From contig NC_008593.1 in the NCBI RefSeq assembly GCF_000014125.1, forward strand, positions 2,356,001-2,420,000: a DNA stretch of 64,000 bases, in the 5' to 3' direction. The first letter of the stretch is position 1. Each line of letters opens with the position of its first letter. The notes under the pieces were generated by a model, which ran no database searches, was not told the origin of the DNA, and worked only from the letters and a program-made list of their open reading frames with translations. Made by a program: the position numbers and the translations under genes. The DNA is from Clostridium novyi NT. GTDB lineage: Bacteria > Bacillota > Clostridia > Clostridiales > Clostridiaceae. Positions 54,081-63,600 of this stretch are shown here, one piece after another.

Positions 54081-56420
54081 ATGAAGTACAAAATAAGTTT
54101 CATTAAATTTTTTTACATTCTTTTTTTTATTTTTACCCTTTTTAATAGTTTTAATTATGATGTTTTTGCACATGATATAACGCCAAAGCATATTCTCATA
54201 CTTAACTCATATGATAAATGCATTAAACGTTCACAATATATGATAGATTCATTAATTCCTATATTAAAATCATCCAATGAATGTTTAAATATAACAGTGG
54301 AATATATGGATACTAAATCTTTTAATGACTGTCAGTGCATAGAAAATATATATACATTTTATAAAAAGAAGTTTCTCCACAAGAAATTTGATTTAATTAT
54401 TTCTATTGATGATGATTCACTTAACTTTTTAACTAAATATAGTAAGTCACTATTTCCTAATACACCTGTAGTATTTACTGGAACACATTATATTAATGAA
54501 TCAACATTAAAAGGAAACCCTCTTTTTACAGGTATGATTGAACGTCCACCTCTTAAAGAAACTATAGATGTGGCATTATCTTTAAACAAAAACACTAAAA
54601 ATGTAATAGTTATAAATGATAATTCATTAAAAGGATTATCATTAAAAAAATTATTAAATTCTATTATTCCTATTTTTAAGGGAAAAGTTAATTTTATATT
54701 TTTAAATAACGTTAACTTACTTCATGATAAAGATTTTTTAAAAAAATATCATAAAAATAGTGTAATTTTGCTTTTATCAGGATTTACAACAAATTATAGT
54801 GACTATATTTTTATTGATTCCAATACAGTATTATCTACTAAGTACTTAAATATGCCCATATATAGCATTTGGGAAATGTTTTTGGGACATGGAGTCTTAG
54901 GTGGGAAAATGATTTGTCGTGAAAAAGAGGCTAAAGTTTTAGGAAATATAGCTATTAAAATATTAAAAGGTGAAAATCCAAACAACATTCCTATAATTAA
55001 TACTCCTATTGGAAATTATAAATTTGATTATGAGATTATTACTAAATTTGATATTCCAAGCACACTGCTTCCTTATAAAAGTTCATTTATAAACTTAAAA
55101 CCTTTATCTTATACTATACCTAAGATATTAGTTTTATTGTTTGTTATTTTCATTATTGTACTATGTTTTCTTTTATCCACTAGTATTTATGAAAAACATA
55201 AAACTAGAACTGCTTTAATTGAAAGTGAAAAAAGACTTAGGACATTAATTAATTCTACGCCTGATTTTATATGTCTTAAGGATGGTGATTGTAGATGGCT
55301 TGAAGTCAACAGAGCAACCATTGATTTTCTTGACCTTAAGGATATTGATTGGAAAAACAAAACCACAGCAGAATTAATAAAATCAAGAAATACACATAAG
55401 GACAGACTTGAAAAATACGAAACTTTTGACATTTTAACTTTAGAGAAAAGGTCTATGATTAATTATCAAGATGAATTCCTTTTAGATGACGGCTCTAAAA
55501 TAACTTTGGATATATTTAAAATACCTGTATTTGATTCTAATGGTAATCCTTCTGGACTAGTTACTATAGGACATGACCTAACCCCTCGCATTGAAGCTGA
55601 GGAAAACAAAAAACTTTTAGATGAAACTATTTCTTACCATCAATTAAGAACAAAGTTTTTTGCAAATATATCTCATGAACTAAAAACTCCTCTTAATTTG
55701 ATTTTAAGTGCAATTCAATTTCTACAATCAAAAGGTGGAGATGACTTTTTAAGGACAAACTTTGATAAATACGGTGATGTAATAAAAGATAATTCTTATA
55801 GAATGGTTAGAATAATAAATAATCTTCTAGATATAACAAAGATTGACTCAGGTTACTTTGAAACTCATTTTGATAATTATAATATAGTTGAAGTAGTTGA
55901 AGATATTTGTCTATTTTCTTCTTCATATATAAATTCTAAAAATCTACAATTCGTTTTTGATACAGATACAGAAGAAAAAATTGTAGCTTGTGATCCTCAT
56001 TTAATAGAACGAACTATATTAAATCTTCTATCTAACGCAATAAAATTTACAAAGCCTGGTGGAAAGATAACAGTTAATATATACGACAAAGGAGATTTTG
56101 TTGATATTTCCATAAAGGATACCGGTATTGGTATTTCTAAAAGTCATCAAGAGATTATATTCGAAAGATTTTTTCAAATTGATAAGTCATTATCAAGAAA
56201 CCAAGAAGGTAGTGGCGTTGGACTATCTCTTGTAAAGTCTTTTGTTGATTTACATAAAGGCTCTATAAAATTAAATAGTGAAATTGATCGTGGAAGTGAA
56301 TTTTTAATCACTCTTCCTGTGACTTCACTAAAAGATAGAGACATTCTTATCTATTCTGATATATCACCATATGAATTTAAAAGTGATCAGTTAAACATAG
56401 AATTCTCAGATATATACTAA
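54081..56420 (+). CDS. Hybrid-sensor histidine kinase with ABC substrate-binding domain and PAS
   Basis: This 779-residue protein has an N-terminal signal/TM (~1-28), an extracytoplasmic ABC-transporter-substrate-binding-like domain (~32-335, KHILILNSYDK onward), a TM at ~345-370, a PAS domain (~380-505, RTLINSTPDFICLKDGD), and HisKA with H532 in NISHELKTPL. The HATPase_c shows NLLSNAIKFTKPGG, KDTGIGIS and EGSGVGLSLVKS. All kinase motifs are intact. No response regulator or ABC transporter gene is adjacent, so it is an orphan kinase. RBS TATGGAG is weak and 12 bases away. Confidence 0.92.
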   Translation: MKYKISFIKFFYILFFIFTLFNSFNYDVFAHDITPKHILILNSYDKCIKRSQYMIDSLIPILKSSNECLNITVEYMDTKSFNDCQCIENIYTFYKKKFLHKKFDLIISIDDDSLNFLTKYSKSLFPNTPVVFTGTHYINESTLKGNPLFTGMIERPPLKETIDVALSLNKNTKNVIVINDNSLKGLSLKKLLNSIIPIFKGKVNFIFLNNVNLLHDKDFLKKYHKNSVILLLSGFTTNYSDYIFIDSNTVLSTKYLNMPIYSIWEMFLGHGVLGGKMICREKEAKVLGNIAIKILKGENPNNIPIINTPIGNYKFDYEIITKFDIPSTLLPYKSSFINLKPLSYTIPKILVLLFVIFIIVLCFLLSTSIYEKHKTRTALIESEKRLRTLINSTPDFICLKDGDCRWLEVNRATIDFLDLKDIDWKNKTTAELIKSRNTHKDRLEKYETFDILTLEKRSMINYQDEFLLDDGSKITLDIFKIPVFDSNGNPSGLVTIGHDLTPRIEAEENKKLLDETISYHQLRTKFFANISHELKTPLNLILSAIQFLQSKGGDDFLRTNFDKYGDVIKDNSYRMVRIINNLLDITKIDSGYFETHFDNYNIVEVVEDICLFSSSYINSKNLQFVFDTDTEEKIVACDPHLIERTILNLLSNAIKFTKPGGKITVNIYDKGDFVDISIKDTGIGISKSHQEIIFERFFQIDKSLSRNQEGSGVGLSLVKSFVDLHKGSIKLNSEIDRGSEFLITLPVTSLKDRDILIYSDISPYEFKSDQLNIEFSDIY

Positions 56421-56456
56421 AGGCAAATGATAAGCTTCTTTTGCCTTTAGTTTTTT
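56417..56456. terminator. Bidirectional terminator between the kinase and Gx transporter genes
   Basis: CTAAAGGCAAA pairs with TTTGCCTTTAG, then T6; overlaps both stop codon regions. Confidence 0.85.
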
Positions 56457-56953
56457 ATGTTTAACCTTTTTATAAAAGGTAATAAAAATTTTCCTACAAA
56501 ACCTATAAATATTCCCGTTCCTATACCAGCTACAAGTAATATAGGTAAATATGATACAATCATAGCATTATTTATAATTATTCCAGCAACTATAACTTGC
56601 CCTATATTATGAAATACTGAACCCAATACGCTGATTCCTATAATGCTTACATTCTCTTTTCCTACTTTCTTTAATGTATACATTGCAAAGAAACTTAAAA
56701 TTCCCCCTGCTATACTATACATAAAAGAGGACATATTTCCCCCTATTAATGTAGATAGTAATACTCTTAAAACCACAACAAGTAAAACCTCATTGAAATC
56801 CAACATGTAAAGAGCCATTAAGGTTATTATATTTGTAAGTCCAAGCCTTGCACCTGGTGCTATAAATGGTATAGGTAGCATTCCCTCAATAACATGAAGA
56901 ACAAGTCCCTGTGCTACAAGTAATGCAATCCAAGTCATTTTTTTAGTTTTCAT
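56447..56953 (-). CDS. Gx transporter family protein (Hpre_diP_synt_I)
   Basis: This 168-residue protein with five or six membrane helices has LVAQGLVLHVIEGMLPIPFIAPGARLGLTNIITL at the N-terminus, diagnostic of the family once called heptaprenyl diphosphate synthase component I and now considered an ECF S-component-like transporter. It follows the NusG-II gene after 13 bp. Such pairs often sit with apbE and Rnf or flavinylation genes, consistent with apbE located divergently upstream. Substrate not established. Confidence 0.87.
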   Translation of the reverse strand: MKTKKMTWIALLVAQGLVLHVIEGMLPIPFIAPGARLGLTNIITLMALYMLDFNEVLLVVVLRVLLSTLIGGNMSSFMYSIAGGILSFFAMYTLKKVGKENVSIIGISVLGSVFHNIGQVIVAGIIINNAMIVSYLPILLVAGIGTGIFIGFVGKFLLPFIKRLNIKN

Positions 56954-56966
56954 AACTTTTTACCCC

Positions 56967-57350
56967 TTACTGTGATATGTCATCATATTCTTTCTTATTA
57001 TCATACCCCTTAATTTTTATAACAACCTTATGTGGAAGACATACTAAAACCTCTCCTACCTTATCTTTAAAGCCATCCTTAACACATACTTTATCATGGC
57101 AATTGGCATCAAGTATTCTTACCCCACCATTTTTTATCTCTATTATGTTTTCTCCTAAATCTGTCTTTATATTTAAAACTTCTTTTGGATTCTTCTTATT
57201 TAAAGAAACCTTTTTATAAAGCTTACCCTTAACATATATCTCAGCAAAATTTTCAGTATACTTTCTACTGGAAATATACTTTAATGTTCCAGCCCCAATT
57301 CCTGCTATAATTAAAAATATAACTATAAGTATTTTATCTATCTTTTTCAC
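56967..57350 (-). CDS. NusG domain II-containing exported protein
   Basis: This 127-residue protein has an N-terminal membrane anchor (~6-23) and an outer NusG_II-type beta domain: YVKGKLYKKVSLN, ENIIEIKNGGVRILDANCHDKVCVKDG with the conserved C-x4-C, and VLVCLPHKVVIKI. The Cys pair and the LPH motif are family hallmarks. Probably co-transcribed with the Gx transporter gene. Role unknown; associated with membrane redox and flavinylation gene sets. Confidence 0.88.
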   Translation of the reverse strand: MKKIDKILIVIFLIIAGIGAGTLKYISSRKYTENFAEIYVKGKLYKKVSLNKKNPKEVLNIKTDLGENIIEIKNGGVRILDANCHDKVCVKDGFKDKVGEVLVCLPHKVVIKIKGYDNKKEYDDISQ

Positions 57351-57612
57351 ACCTTAACCACCTTTCTAAAATTTAAAGAGCTAGATAACCTCCAATTAAA
57401 CATTATCTTATTAAATTAAATTCTCCTAATTAAAATAACTAAATCAATTATTATCTTAATTATAATTTAAAAATATAAATCCATTATACTACCTTAACAA
57501 CCTTAATTTAAAGAAACTTTTCACTTCTATAAATGCTTAAAATTGACTTTTATAATTTCAAAAGGTAAAATTAAAAAAACTAATTAAACTACTTTGTATT
57601 TAGGAGGATTCA

Positions 57613-58653
57613 ATGTTTAAATTTAGAAAATTTACGGCATTTATTACATTAATCATATTATCATTCTTATTATTTACTGGCTGTATGAATGATAATGTTA
57701 AACCAACCTCCAAAGATGGGGCTTTTCTTGGAACTATATGCAACATTACTGTTTATGATAAGGTATCTCCTAGTATATTAGATAAAGCTTATGCTAGAGT
57801 TAACGAAATAGAAAATAAAATGAGCATAAATAAACCTTCAACGGAACTTACAAAGATAAATTTATCTTCTGGCAAAAACTATACTAAAGTTTCAAGTGAC
57901 GTTCTTGAAGTTATAAATAGAAGCTTATATTATTCTAGTATTTCTAAAGGCACTTTTGATATATCTGTAGGTTGTATAGATAAACTTTGGAATATAGGTA
58001 CAGATAAGGCCAGAATACCATCTGAAAGTGAAATAAATTCAAGACTTTCTCTAGTAAACTATAAAAATATACTTATAAATAAAAAAGATAATTCAGTTAT
58101 GCTAAAAAATAAAGGAATGCTTATTGACCTTGGAGCAATAGCTAAGGGTTATGCAGGAGATGAAGTTAAAAGAATTCTTAAAGAAAATGGGGTAACTCAT
58201 GCTGTTATTAACTTAGGTGGAAACATTGTAACTATAGGAAATAAACCAAGCGGTGATAAGTGGAAAATAGGAGTTAAAGATCCATTTGTTCCTGATGCTC
58301 CTCCATGGGCTTCTATAAGTATTTCTGATAAATCTATAGTTACTTCAGGAATATATGAACGTTTCTTTGAAAAAGATGGCAAGAGATATCATCATATCTT
58401 AAATCCTAAAACAGGATATCCTGTAGACAATTCACTTGTAAGTGTTTCTATTATATGCGATAAATCTATAAACGCAGATGGATTATCAACAACAGCCTTT
58501 TCCCTAGGGCTTGATAAAGGTCTCGCTTTAATAGAGTCTATAAAAGACACCGAAGCCATTTTTGTAACCAAAAATCATGATGTATATGTATCATCTGGCA
58601 TTAAAAACAACTTTAAAATAACCAATTCTAAGTTTAACTTAAAAACTCATTAG
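57613..58653 (+). CDS. apbE: FAD:protein FMN transferase (ApbE)
   Basis: This 346-residue lipoprotein has lipobox FTGC (C23). ApbE covalently attaches FMN from FAD to Thr/Ser of extracytoplasmic or membrane proteins such as RnfG/RnfD. Motifs are MGTI-like GAFLGTICNITVYD, IDLGAIAKGYAGDEVKRIL, AVINLGGNIVTIG and the metal site HHILNPKTGYPVDN, all intact. RBS AGGAGG. Divergent from the NusG-II/Gx pair; the 260-bp gap has no recognisable riboswitch. No flavinylated target is in the window. Confidence 0.95.
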   Translation: MFKFRKFTAFITLIILSFLLFTGCMNDNVKPTSKDGAFLGTICNITVYDKVSPSILDKAYARVNEIENKMSINKPSTELTKINLSSGKNYTKVSSDVLEVINRSLYYSSISKGTFDISVGCIDKLWNIGTDKARIPSESEINSRLSLVNYKNILINKKDNSVMLKNKGMLIDLGAIAKGYAGDEVKRILKENGVTHAVINLGGNIVTIGNKPSGDKWKIGVKDPFVPDAPPWASISISDKSIVTSGIYERFFEKDGKRYHHILNPKTGYPVDNSLVSVSIICDKSINADGLSTTAFSLGLDKGLALIESIKDTEAIFVTKNHDVYVSSGIKNNFKITNSKFNLKTH

Positions 58654-58663
58654 AATAATATAT

Positions 58664-58707
58664 ATCCCCCACTTATATACATATAAAGTATATTAGTTGG
58701 GGATTTT
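58664..58707 (+). terminator. Terminator after apbE
   Basis: ATCCCC-A-T-ATATAC and GTATAT-A-T-GGGGAT form an imperfect stem with T run, starting 11 bp after the stop. Confidence 0.75.
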
Positions 58708-58864
58708 CTATTGAAATATTTTACAAATTATTGTAATATTATCTATATATTACTGTTAATCTTTTCAATATTTCACCTCGTATATTCCCAATACAATTAT
58801 AGATTAAAGTAATTATTTTTATTTTTTTAAGAGTATAACAACAAAATAAATGGTGGTGAAGTTA

Positions 58865-60013
58865 ATGATAAAAAAAGAAATGTTAGCCATGATTCTTGCA
58901 GGGGGACAAGGTACTAGACTAAAAATTTTAACCAAAAACAATGCAAAACCAGCAGTACCATTCGGCGGTAAGTATAGAATCATAGATTTTACCTTAAGTA
59001 ACTGTTCTAACTCAGGAATCGACACCATTGGAGTATTGACACAATATGAACCTCACATACTTAATTCCCATATAGGTATAGGTAGCCCTTGGGATTTAGA
59101 TAGAAAAAGAGGCGGAGTTTCAATCCTTCCCCCGCACATGAGAAATGACGGTGGGAACTGGTATATGGGTACCGCAGATGCCATATATCAAAATATAATG
59201 TTTATAGATAAATATGATCCTGAATATATATTAGTTTTATCCGGTGACCATATCTATAAAATGGACTATTCTAAAATGCTACAATTTCACAAAGAAAAAA
59301 ACTCAGATGCCACAATAGCTGTTATTGACGTTCCAATAGAAGAAGCTAGTCGTTTCGGCATAATGAACACCAATGATGATGATAAAATATATGAATTTGA
59401 AGAAAAACCAGAACAACCAAAAAACAATAAAGCTTCCATGGGGATATATATTTTCAACTGGAAAATACTCAAGGAATTCCTAATTGAAGATTCAGAACTT
59501 GAAGATTCAGATCATGATTTCGGTAAAAACATAATTCCAAGCCTACTTGATTCAGGTTACAATCTTTATGCCTATTCTTTCAATGGATACTGGAAAGATG
59601 TTGGAACCATAGAAAGCTTATGGCAAGCCAATATGGATTTATTAGATACTAAAAATCCACTAGACATTTATAATAAAAACTGGAAAATATACTCTGTAAG
59701 TCCATCAAAACCTCCTCAATATACAGGTCCAAACGCTATAATTCAAAATTCCCTTGTAGTAGAAGGTTGTGCTGTCTTTGGCAAAATTCAAAACTCTGTA
59801 CTATTCCCAGAAGTTGAAGTTGGATCAAACAGTATAATTCAAGATTCCGTAATAATGAGTAACGTAAAGATTGGACAGAACGTAATTATTAGAAAATGCA
59901 TAATCGGAAGTAACACAATTATAGAAAACAATAGCGTTATTGGGAACTCCGATGACATAACAGTTATTGGAGATGGAGAAAAAATAAAGACAAACTCTAT
60001 AATTAAAAATTAG
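58865..60013 (+). CDS. glgC: Glucose-1-phosphate adenylyltransferase, catalytic subunit
   Basis: This 382-residue enzyme makes ADP-glucose for glycogen. The nucleotidyltransferase motif [27 protein letters not shown] has the Arg and Lys needed for ATP, followed by [26 protein letters not shown] and EEKP. A left-handed beta-helix (hexapeptide repeats, ~290-380) ends it. Start chosen at the ATG at 58865, six bases after GGTGGTGA. Forms an operon with glgD (10-bp gap). glgA and glgB are not in the window. Confidence 0.95.
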   Translation: MIKKEMLAMILAGGQGTRLKILTKNNAKPAVPFGGKYRIIDFTLSNCSNSGIDTIGVLTQYEPHILNSHIGIGSPWDLDRKRGGVSILPPHMRNDGGNWYMGTADAIYQNIMFIDKYDPEYILVLSGDHIYKMDYSKMLQFHKEKNSDATIAVIDVPIEEASRFGIMNTNDDDKIYEFEEKPEQPKNNKASMGIYIFNWKILKEFLIEDSELEDSDHDFGKNIIPSLLDSGYNLYAYSFNGYWKDVGTIESLWQANMDLLDTKNPLDIYNKNWKIYSVSPSKPPQYTGPNAIIQNSLVVEGCAVFGKIQNSVLFPEVEVGSNSIIQDSVIMSNVKIGQNVIIRKCIIGSNTIIENNSVIGNSDDITVIGDGEKIKTNSIIKN

Positions 60014-60023
60014 GGGGTATTAT

Positions 60024-61148
60024 ATGTTCAAGGATTATATGGGAATAATAAGTCTTAATGAAGACGATAAAGATTTAACTAATTTAACTTCTAGTAGACC
60101 TCTTGCAGCAGTACCTATTGGGGGAAGATATAGACTAATTGATTTTACCTTATCTAATATGGTTAACTCCAACATAACTAATGTAGGTATATACACCCAA
60201 AGCAATTCAAGATCATTGCTACATCATCTTCAAGCCGGGAAACCTTGGGATTTAGATAGAAAAATAAATGGTCTATTTTTATTTAACTTTAATTTCACTC
60301 ATTCAAAAACTAATGACATATATTTATTAAAAGATAATATTGACTATCTCTATAGAAGTAAACAAAAAAACATATTGTTTTCATCTTCAAATATGATTTG
60401 TAACATAGACTATTCAAAAGCAATAAAATTTCACGAAGAACAAAAAGCCGATATAACAATAATATATAAAAAAGTAAACAATGCAAATACAAGCTTTATG
60501 AACTGCAATGTTTTAAATTTAGATTCTGACAATGATGTAATAAGTGTTGGAAACAATATAGGAGTAAATCCTAACGCTAATATATCAATGGATATGTTTA
60601 TTATGAGCAAGAAAACTTTTATAAATCTTATAAATGAATCAATATCCACAGGATACTATACTTCATTAAAGGATTGTGTATACTCTAAAAATCTAACGCT
60701 TAATATAAAAGGCTACGAATACACTGGGTACTTAGAATGCATAAATTCAATGGACTCTTACTACAAAACTAATATGGATATGTTAAATTATGAAATAAAT
60801 AAAGAACTTTTCTTTGGTTCTCGTCCAATTTACACAAAGGTAACAGATGCACCTCCTACTAAATATGAAAATGGCTCAAATGTATCAAACTCTCTTATAG
60901 CCAATGGTTGTATTATAGAAGGTTCAGTTAAAAATAGTATAATTTCAAGAAGAGTTGTGATCCACAAAGGTGCTTCTGTAGATGGCTGTATTATTCTTGC
61001 CAATTGTGAAATCAAAGAAAATGCAAAACTTACCGGTGTAATAATAGATAAAAATGTGGTAATTGAAAATGGTAAAGAGTTTAAAGGCGATGCTTCAGTT
61101 CCAGTCTTTATAGAAAAAAAGCCGTATTCTAAAATAACTTTAGTATAA
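60024..61148 (+). CDS. glgD: Glucose-1-phosphate adenylyltransferase regulatory subunit
   Basis: This 374-residue protein is homologous to GlgC (GGRYRLIDFTLSNMVNSNITNVG; C-terminal hexapeptide repeats) but the Gly-rich GGQGTRL loop is replaced by SLNEDDKDLTNL, so it should lack catalysis and modulate GlgC in a heterotetramer, as in other Firmicutes. Starts 10 bp after glgC with GGGGG as ribosome site. Terminator follows. Confidence 0.94.
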   Translation: MFKDYMGIISLNEDDKDLTNLTSSRPLAAVPIGGRYRLIDFTLSNMVNSNITNVGIYTQSNSRSLLHHLQAGKPWDLDRKINGLFLFNFNFTHSKTNDIYLLKDNIDYLYRSKQKNILFSSSNMICNIDYSKAIKFHEEQKADITIIYKKVNNANTSFMNCNVLNLDSDNDVISVGNNIGVNPNANISMDMFIMSKKTFINLINESISTGYYTSLKDCVYSKNLTLNIKGYEYTGYLECINSMDSYYKTNMDMLNYEINKELFFGSRPIYTKVTDAPPTKYENGSNVSNSLIANGCIIEGSVKNSIISRRVVIHKGASVDGCIILANCEIKENAKLTGVIIDKNVVIENGKEFKGDASVPVFIEKKPYSKITLV

Positions 61149-61150
61149 TA

Positions 61151-61180
61151 AAAGGAGCAGTAATTCTGCTCCCTTATTTT
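61151..61180 (+). terminator. Terminator after glgCD
   Basis: GGAGCAG and CTGCTCC pair around TAATT, followed by CTTATTTTTT. Confidence 0.88.
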
Positions 61181-61274
61181 TTAACTTATTATTAATATAA
61201 TATTCTAGGACAAGCTTTCAATAAGTTGATATAATATATATAACATTTAACTTTTTGTATAAGTAGGTGAATAC

Positions 61275-61850
61275 ATGAAACGAAAAACAGGTGTTGTAAT
61301 TAAAGTTTTTAAGAATTATGTCTCTATAAAAACTGTAAACGGAGAAATTTTTAATATTAAAATTAAAGACTATACACCAAATGTAGGAGATATATATTCA
61401 GGAAATATTGCACATAATCACTCTAAAACATTGAGAATATTTATAGCCCTTGCAATAGTACTAATGGCAGTAGTATTTTGCAGGAATATTTATATATACA
61501 ATAAACCTAAAGCAGTAATTACAATGATTATTCCTCCTACAATTCAGCTTAAAGTAAACAACTGGAATAAAGTAGTGGAAGCCTCTGCTACAAAAGAAGC
61601 TGGAAGAAACATCTTAATAGGTGTTAAATTAAAAAATCTTCCTCTTAATAATGCCCTTGAAAAAATAATAGATTCTGCAAAAGAAAAAGACGTTTTAAAT
61701 GATAAATACATAGAAAATAAAGATAATAGCATAATAATCTACACATCAAAAAACAATGACTCTATGGATTTATCTTCTTTTGAAAAGTATCTTAAAGACA
61801 GAAAACTAAAATATAAAATTAATTATGATGGAAGTGACAGAATAAAATAA
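61275..61850 (+). CDS. RsgI-type anti-sigma-I N-terminal domain protein, orphan
   Basis: This 191-residue protein starts MKRKTGVVIKVFKNYVSIKTVNGEI, the RsgI_N domain that grips sigma-I (~1-55). A membrane helix lies at ~53-73, then a 115-residue outer part (MIIPPTIQLKVNNWNKVVEASA) resembling the conserved outer segment of RsgI. It lacks the long Pro-rich or carbohydrate-binding sensor tail. No sigI gene is adjacent, which is unusual because sigI-rsgI are normally co-transcribed. Promoter and RBS (TAGGTG) appear present. Confidence 0.82.
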   Translation: MKRKTGVVIKVFKNYVSIKTVNGEIFNIKIKDYTPNVGDIYSGNIAHNHSKTLRIFIALAIVLMAVVFCRNIYIYNKPKAVITMIIPPTIQLKVNNWNKVVEASATKEAGRNILIGVKLKNLPLNNALEKIIDSAKEKDVLNDKYIENKDNSIIIYTSKNNDSMDLSSFEKYLKDRKLKYKINYDGSDRIK

Positions 61851-61877
61851 ACCGGAGATAATATTATCTCCGGTTTA
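61848..61877. terminator. Perfect 30-bp palindrome between convergent genes
   Basis: Bases 61848-61862 are exactly complementary to 61863-61877 (TAAACCGGAGATAAT / ATTATCTCCGGTTTA). It begins within the stop codon of the RsgI-like gene and ends six bases before the glucosaminidase stop. Likely a shared terminator, although it lacks a long T tract. Confidence 0.65.
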
Positions 61878-61882
61878 AACTA

Positions 61883-63424
61883 TTATTTAAAATTTGGAAT
61901 ATCAAATACAGGCTTTGCATCTTTGCATTGTTCCATAAGGTCTTTTATTCTTTTAAGTTGTTTATAACCCCATCCAATATCTGTGCAATATTGATGCCAT
62001 GTAACATCTATATTCCATCTCATTTTGTATAGGGTATTTTGTTTATACTTAGGACTATTTATATAACCATTTCCTATAAATTCAGCTCCTCCTATTATAG
62101 CTTCTTCTGGAGTGAACCACCCCTTTTTATATGCATACTCAGAACCACCTTTTAGTGCATTATTATCTACTGCCCTAACCCCAAACATATTGTATGTTTT
62201 CTTAGGTGCAACAGTTTTTCCATCAACAGAACTTACAAGAACTCCAGTTGCAAGCTGAGACTTTCCATTTCCTGTTTCAAGTAATGCATGAGAAACTAAA
62301 TAAATAGGATTTATATTACTTTCTTTAGCTGCTTTTAAAAATGTTTCTCCCTTTCCTTCTAATATACCTTTTCCATTTAATATATTATTTAAATCCTTTG
62401 GAGTAACACCTTCCATGTAGTTTAAGTTTAAAAATTGGTATTTACCTAAATCATCAAGAAAATTATTTGAATCCATGTAATACTTAATTAAGCTCTCACT
62501 ACTTCTAATCCAATTACTTCCCTCACTATATTTAGGATCTCCATCCTTTAATTGATTTTTAGTAGCTTCAGATATTGTTTTATTATAATTTGTATATTTT
62601 AAAATCTCATTTGGATTCTTTTCATTTGTTATGTTTTTATTAAGCACTTTAAAATATATACTACTATAGTTATCGTAGTCTGTATTACTATCCATGTGCA
62701 TTCCTCGTCTATTTGATTCTTTTACATAAATTATAACCTTATATTTTCCAGAATCTAAACCTTGCTCTTTTTTAACTATATAAGGATTGGAAGGATTCAT
62801 ATTAGAACTGTATCCATTTGTAATTTCTTCATAAGACACACTTGAATATCGCTCATTACTAGCATTATCAAAAATTTCATCAGGATACTTAAATATAAAT
62901 ACTCTATATTGTACTGCTTCCTTAAAATTAGAAGTAATCTTAAAGCTTGTACTATTATTTTTAATAACAGGTTTTCCTATTATTTCAACAGTTTTTATAC
63001 TCGGTAAAGACTCATAGTTAGTAAAGTCTACTAGTTCTTTAGATGTATTAAAAGTCATCCTTGTAACCTTTGATAGTGGTTTCCCACTACTGCTTTTAAC
63101 TCCTGTTCCTAGCTCTAAGTAATAACTTTTTCCCGGAACATATCCTCCAACTTGAGGATACACCATTATACTATTTGCATCACTTCCTCTGCAAACAGAT
63201 ATATTTAGTTTCTTTCCGTTACTACTTTTCACTACTATATTATTTGTATTAATTGTGGAAGCATCTAACTTTTGATTTAATTTTACACACCAAGCCTTAT
63301 TTACCTTTACATTTGATTTTGCAGGTACTTCCTTAATATCAACAGCAAAGCTTGTCTTAGAAATGCATAAAAACATGCCTATTGTCATTAGCATTTTATA
63401 AAGTACTTTTCTTTTTTTCAACAT
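61883..63424 (-). CDS. Secreted N-acetylglucosaminidase with Big_5 domain
   Basis: This 513-residue protein has a signal peptide (~1-27), an SbsA-like Ig (Big_5) domain at ~30-130 (KAWCVKLNQKLDASTINTNNIVV, GYVPGKSYYLELGTGVKSSSG), a middle region (~145-275) and a C-terminal glucosaminidase (GH73-type) domain (~330-505). Its catalytic Glu is in ALLETGNGKSQLATG and it carries the family motif TYNMFGVRAVDNNA. It should cleave GlcNAc-MurNAc bonds in peptidoglycan. RBS GGGGGG. Shares Big_5 with the CAP protein at 39.7 kb. Confidence 0.9.
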   Translation of the reverse strand: MLKKRKVLYKMLMTIGMFLCISKTSFAVDIKEVPAKSNVKVNKAWCVKLNQKLDASTINTNNIVVKSSNGKKLNISVCRGSDANSIMVYPQVGGYVPGKSYYLELGTGVKSSSGKPLSKVTRMTFNTSKELVDFTNYESLPSIKTVEIIGKPVIKNNSTSFKITSNFKEAVQYRVFIFKYPDEIFDNASNERYSSVSYEEITNGYSSNMNPSNPYIVKKEQGLDSGKYKVIIYVKESNRRGMHMDSNTDYDNYSSIYFKVLNKNITNEKNPNEILKYTNYNKTISEATKNQLKDGDPKYSEGSNWIRSSESLIKYYMDSNNFLDDLGKYQFLNLNYMEGVTPKDLNNILNGKGILEGKGETFLKAAKESNINPIYLVSHALLETGNGKSQLATGVLVSSVDGKTVAPKKTYNMFGVRAVDNNALKGGSEYAYKKGWFTPEEAIIGGAEFIGNGYINSPKYKQNTLYKMRWNIDVTWHQYCTDIGWGYKQLKRIKDLMEQCKDAKPVFDIPNFK

Positions 63425-63562
63425 CTTATCCCCCCATGATTTTATATAATAATGTATTATCGTATTTACTTTATGTATTTTTATACAAGAATGTTTTCAT
63501 TAAAATCCACAATTATACATATTCCATTTTTTATATATAATATCCTCTTTTAAAACACAAAA

Positions 63563-63594
63563 TCATACCTTAAACTATGGTATGATTTTATATA
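63563..63594 (-). terminator. Terminator after the TIM-barrel gene
   Basis: AAAATCATACC pairs with GGTATGATTTT around a 10-base loop, six bases after the stop at 63601. Confidence 0.85.
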
Positions 63595-63600
63595 ATGTAT

